Shown here one piece after another: positions 4,665 through 5,104 of a stretch of 5,104 nt of DNA. The first letter of the stretch is position 1. Every line of letters starts with the position of its first letter. The position numbers and the translations under genes were made by a program. Under the pieces are notes generated by a model. The model made no database searches, had not been told where the DNA came from, and saw nothing but the letters and a program-made list of their open reading frames with translations. The DNA is from Nitrospirota bacterium (GTDB lineage Bacteria > Nitrospirota > Thermodesulfovibrionia > Thermodesulfovibrionales > JdFR-88): assembly GCA_021819985.1 (NCBI GenBank), contig JAKAEG010000244.1:1-5104 (forward strand), written 5' to 3'.

Positions 4665-5104
4665 ATGTACATGGGAAAAATAAAAGTACTTCCACCTGAC
4701 ATAGCCGACAGGCTCCGGGCAGGGGAGGTGGTTGAAAGACCGGCCTCCGCCCTGAAGGAGCTTATCGAAAATTCCGTAGACGCGGGCGCCTCAATAATCC
4801 GGGCGGAGGTGAAAAAAGGGGGCAAAAGGCTCATCTCTGTCATGGACGACGGGGAGGGCATGGACATAGGCGACGCCCTGTTGAGCCTTGACCGGCACGC
4901 AACGAGCAAACTTGAAACCGGGGAGGACCTGTCTGGCATCAGGACGCTTGGCTTCAGGGGAGAGGCGTTGCCTTCCATCGCCTCCGTCTCGGAGCTTACG
5001 CTTGTAACAGCCCCAAAAGGGGCTTCCGAAGGGGTCCGTATAGAGGCCAAAGCAGGACAGATAATCGAGACCAGGCCATCTCCCGCATCGGGGACAAAGG
5101 TGGA
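4665..5104 (+). CDS. mutL: DNA mismatch repair protein MutL, N-terminal part (3' end outside window)
   Basis: MutL is the ATP-driven coordinator between MutS mismatch recognition and downstream strand incision. The frame is open from ATG 4665 to the right edge (146 codons), about the first quarter of the protein. All N-terminal GHKL ATPase motifs are present: IKVLPPDIADRLRAGEVVERP (residues 6-26), KELIENSVDAGA (31-42, with catalytic Glu32 and Mg/ATP-binding Asn36), DDGEGM (61-66), RHATSK (77-82) and TLGFRGEAL (94-102). A second ATG at 4671 would give MGKIKVLPP, which fits the usual MutL N-terminus better; neither has a strong ribosome binding site, only GGGGTGA overlapping the kinase stop. 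It lies 10 bases after the kinase gene on the same strand, without mutS beside it in this window. One small departure from the common IAAGEVVERP is RLRAGEVVERP. Identification is certain; the start is not. Confidence 0.96.
   Translation, partial: MYMGKIKVLPPDIADRLRAGEVVERPASALKELIENSVDAGASIIRAEVKKGGKRLISVMDDGEGMDIGDALLSLDRHATSKLETGEDLSGIRTLGFRGEALPSIASVSELTLVTAPKGASEGVRIEAKAGQIIETRPSPASGTKV

Noticed and set aside
4622..5050. 142-codon minus-strand open frame
   Set aside because: It is antisense to mutL, is rich in Ser/Pro as expected for a shadow frame, and has no motifs.

Overview
This window is ordinary chromosomal DNA from a bacterium, probably an anaerobe or microaerophile. An A-type flavo-diiron protein and a flavoprotein with a Cys-rich CX2CX2CX5C motif point that way. 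Moderate GC, strong AAGGAGG-type ribosome binding sites and a dispersed GTCATTCC-type palindromic repeat would suit a deltaproteobacterial (Desulfobacterota) or Nitrospirota-like lineage, but that placement is inference. TGA, TAG and TAA all act as normal stops in clear genes here.

Layout, left to right. The plus strand opens with the 3' end of fabD (malonyl-CoA:ACP transacylase). Converging on it is a minus-strand series. Read in its own direction, this starts near 3121 with an FprA-type flavo-diiron O2/NO reductase. It is followed, with a 4-base ATGA overlap, by an iron-sulfur-flavoprotein-like FMN reductase, and 14 bases later by a cysteine-less carboxymuconolactone-decarboxylase-fold protein. 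After a gap of about 155 bases come two tiny, directly abutting genes of unknown function. Upstream of the flavo-diiron gene lie a good sigma70-like promoter and a roughly 100-bp multi-hairpin repeat. Next are a minus-strand membrane-anchored dual-specificity-phosphatase-like gene and a divergent plus-strand pair: a CysC-like P-loop kinase and the start of mutL, which runs off the right edge.

Functionally, the 3121-to-991 operon looks like an oxygen/nitric-oxide detoxification cassette for an anaerobe: a diiron reductase plus a small flavin/Fe-S protein that could pass electrons, and an AhpD-fold partner. The most notable observation is that the FMN reductase gene is cut by a single in-frame TGA (1548-1550). 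Coding on both sides is in the same frame and typical of the family. A nonsense mutation (CGA to TGA), a sequencing error, or less likely selenocysteine or readthrough are the explanations. The second is that the CysC-like kinase begins with GTG exactly where transcription from a predicted promoter would start, which suggests a leaderless mRNA; a perfect 12-bp palindrome overlaps its -35 box. I see no convincing novel multi-gene system.
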